Below, in pieces: positions 62,388 through 64,000 of a stretch of DNA of 64,000 nt (position 1 is the first letter of the stretch; each line of letters opens with the position of its first letter). The stretch is from contig CAJINV010000003.1 in the NCBI GenBank assembly GCA_905178155.1, positions 11,697,105 to 11,761,104 of the forward strand, given 5' to 3'. The position numbers were made by a program, and so were the translations under genes. The notes beneath the pieces were generated by a model. That model made no database searches. It was not told the origin of the DNA and was given only the letters and a program-made list of their open reading frames with translations. The stretch is from Amoebophrya sp. A120. Its lineage: Eukaryota; Sar; Dinophyceae; Syndiniales; Amoebophryaceae.

Positions 62388-64000
62388 CTACAACTTAAAT
62401 AATACCCTCGGCGCATCCCTTGAGTCCCCATATGGCACCGTGCGTTTTCGCAGTCTTCTTCTCGGCAACTGCTTCAGCTGGTCCTGATCGCCCTCGATCC
62501 GCAGCACCATGGTGATTTGCGATCTCTTGTCGCCTCGCGCAGCCACGTTCCACGAGGTCACGCCCGTCATCCCGGTGCCCCGAAACGCGATCAACCTCTG
62601 CGCCGCCACGTGGAACCACTCGTTGCAGTTTTGCACACAGACTTTGCTCCCCATGCAAAACCCCGCCGCAAAGTTCTCCTTGTGCAACACCGCGAATCGG
62701 CGGGAAAACTCGCGCACCCGGTCTCTCAGAGTGGATTTCTTGCCGCAGTTATTACAATGAAAAATGCCCCCACCCCCGAACTTGAAAGCATTTGTATTGC
62801 AAACCTTTCCAAATGAAACATTCGCCCTCTTGCATGTATCAGCATCACAGATTTCCGATCGTGAATAGCAAAAATTTGCATTGCAAAAGATCCCAGCAAG
62901 AGCGGCGCTTGTCATGCAAGCGATGCGAAACACGACTAGAATCTGCATCAGAAAGATTCATACTCCTTTCGTGCATGACAAAAAGTTTTCATTTGGAAAC
63001 TTCGCATCACAAATTTTTGCAACTTTGAGGGTGGGGGGAACTTTTCACTGTAATAGCAGTGTTTTTTCAGGAAAACGACCCACTGCCGGACGGAGTATCA
63101 AATGTAAAAATGTCTGGGTCTGGAAGAATGCAACTTGTCATGCTAAATCTGAAGCAGGCAAAAAATTGTGGTGCATGATTGCCAAAAGTCGTCCAGTTTT
63201 GACCAAGTCGGGAGGCAGTTTCTCATGCAGGATAGGCATGAGAAGGATCGCACAGAATTTGTCATGCTAGGTCCTGCATTCCAGACCTCATGGGTCATGG
63301 AAAAGCTGCATGAAAAATCGCGCATTCTTCCAGACCCAGACATTTTTACATTTGATACGGAGAGCTCCTGGACGATCCCCAGCGCCGCCTTCTTTTTCTT
63401 CGGCATCTTCGGCACGTCCGCCTCCTTGCCTTCCTTTTTCGCCTTCTGCCGGGCCCGCATGGCCGCCGCCTCCGCGGCCGCCCGCTCCTCCCCGTCCCCC
63501 TCGAAACCCGGATCCAGCATCGGCCACGAGCCGAATTCGCACAAATACTGTCCCGCGTACGCAAGGCGCTGGCGCCCGAAGTAGTCCGGCGGAATCTTCT
63601 CCCTGCCCGCGCGCACCGCCCGGAGCAACGCGGCGCACTCCGGGGTCGGACCCGTGGACCCCCCGGGGGACGCCATTTTCCGGCCCTGTTGCACGTTTCT
63701 GGACGGGGAGGGGAGATTTGTCAATACCGGCGAAGTCGCCGTGCCAGCATGCGCAGCTTTCGTCGGAGAAGACAACTGCTGGTTTTCTGCGTCTTTATCT
63801 CCGACAGCGTTGTTTGTGAACCCGAAGACCGCGTTCGCGTGGTACCCGGCGTTCATTTTCACCGTCGACAGAGCTAAGCGCGCTTTTTTCGACGGCTTGA
63901 CAAAGTTACTCTCCTTGCAAACGCGATCGACAAAAAACACCGCCCGAAACATGTCGTCGACGTTCTTTCCTGTCACGCCCTCGTGCTTGCCCCGCTTGCT
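62388..64000 (-). CDS. Hypothetical protein, partial (continues beyond the right edge)
   Basis: The frame is open to the window edge (..SKRGKHEGVTGKNVDDMF..), so the N terminus is missing. Exons: >64000-63358, 63095-63056 (40 nt) and 62749-62388, with introners at 63096-63357 and 62750-63055. Joints translate cleanly: ..GIVQEL|SVRQWVVFLKKHC|GKKSTLRDRV... The middle is Ala/Lys-rich (MRARQKAKKEGKEADVPKMP, then KKKKAA). The C-terminal exon has a compact, Cys-containing region (FCMGSKVCVQNCNEWFHVAA) followed by a basic tail (RRRLRKR). No family recognised. Confidence 0.75.
62750..63055. mobile_element. Introner, C-rich (CCCCCAC) family
   Basis: 306 bp, left TATTACAATGAAAAATGCCC, right GGGGGGAACTTTTCACTGTAATA. 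The GCAGT duplication at 62745-62749 and 63056-63060 is perfect. Confidence 0.92.
63096..63357. mobile_element. Introner, CTGGGTCTGG family
   Basis: 262 bp with near-perfect TIRs (TATCAAATGTAAAAATGTCT..). The CGGAG duplication at 63091-63095 and 63358-63362 is perfect. Confidence 0.95.

Noticed and set aside
1-64000. tRNA, nuclear rRNA or spliced-leader genes
   Set aside because: None recognised by eye; a tRNAscan/Infernal run would be needed to exclude them.

Overview
This is nuclear DNA of a protist, most likely a syndinian dinoflagellate of the Amoebophrya type. Clues: a eukaryotic ribosomal protein (eL39) and an RFC3-like clamp-loader subunit; genes cut by two classes of intron (ordinary GT-AG, and short transposon-like 'introners' with terminal inverted repeats, TIRs); and every supported gene on the minus strand, as in dinoflagellate unidirectional clusters. 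The genus is inferred from my knowledge that Amoebophrya genomes carry abundant introners with odd splice sites; no rRNA marker was used.

Layout from the right edge, in the direction of transcription: an unrecognised gene entering from beyond 64000 (ends 62388); minisatellites and a 993-bp assembly gap (60.2-62.2 kb); an unrecognised ~1,480-aa protein (54.9-60.1 kb); a GC-rich gene-poor stretch (52.5-54.9 kb); a peroxisomal-type short-chain dehydrogenase ending in SKL (50.1-52.5 kb); eL39 (49.2-49.5 kb); an unrecognised 1,327-aa protein (43.8-47.9 kb); a coiled-coil, tail-anchored protein (39.9-43.1 kb) whose largest intron is a hairpin array; RFC3-like (37.0-39.1 kb); a glycine-rich RRM protein (34.9-36.4 kb); a ~3,900-aa SF1 (UvrD/TRANK1-like) helicase spread over 18 kb (15.9-33.9 kb); a small unknown gene (13.3-14.1 kb); a GC-rich island (11.5-12.9 kb); an apparently intact non-LTR retrotransposon ORF of 1,824 aa (4.05-9.5 kb); and a PP2C-type phosphatase (0.35-2.36 kb).

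The dominant biology is intron gain by mobile elements. I placed about 30 introners, in at least eight TIR families. Most are 150-340 bp, begin TAT and end ATA, and are flanked by a 5-bp duplication of host sequence. At every junction I translated, removing the element plus one copy of the duplication restores a continuous reading frame; for most no GT-AG boundary is possible. One introner was itself hit by an 864-bp inverted-repeat transposon that has its own 5-bp duplication. eL39, the RRM gene and the 1,327-aa gene have only GT-AG introns, while the helicase has about 18 introners and 2 GT-AG introns.

Other notable items are a fourfold 142-bp tandem repeat in the dehydrogenase intron, whose core resembles the peptidyl-transferase part of LSU rRNA, and the hairpin array, which is flanked by duplicated copies of a 32-bp coding segment. 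The genes do not form one pathway; they look like ordinary housekeeping and lineage-specific genes.
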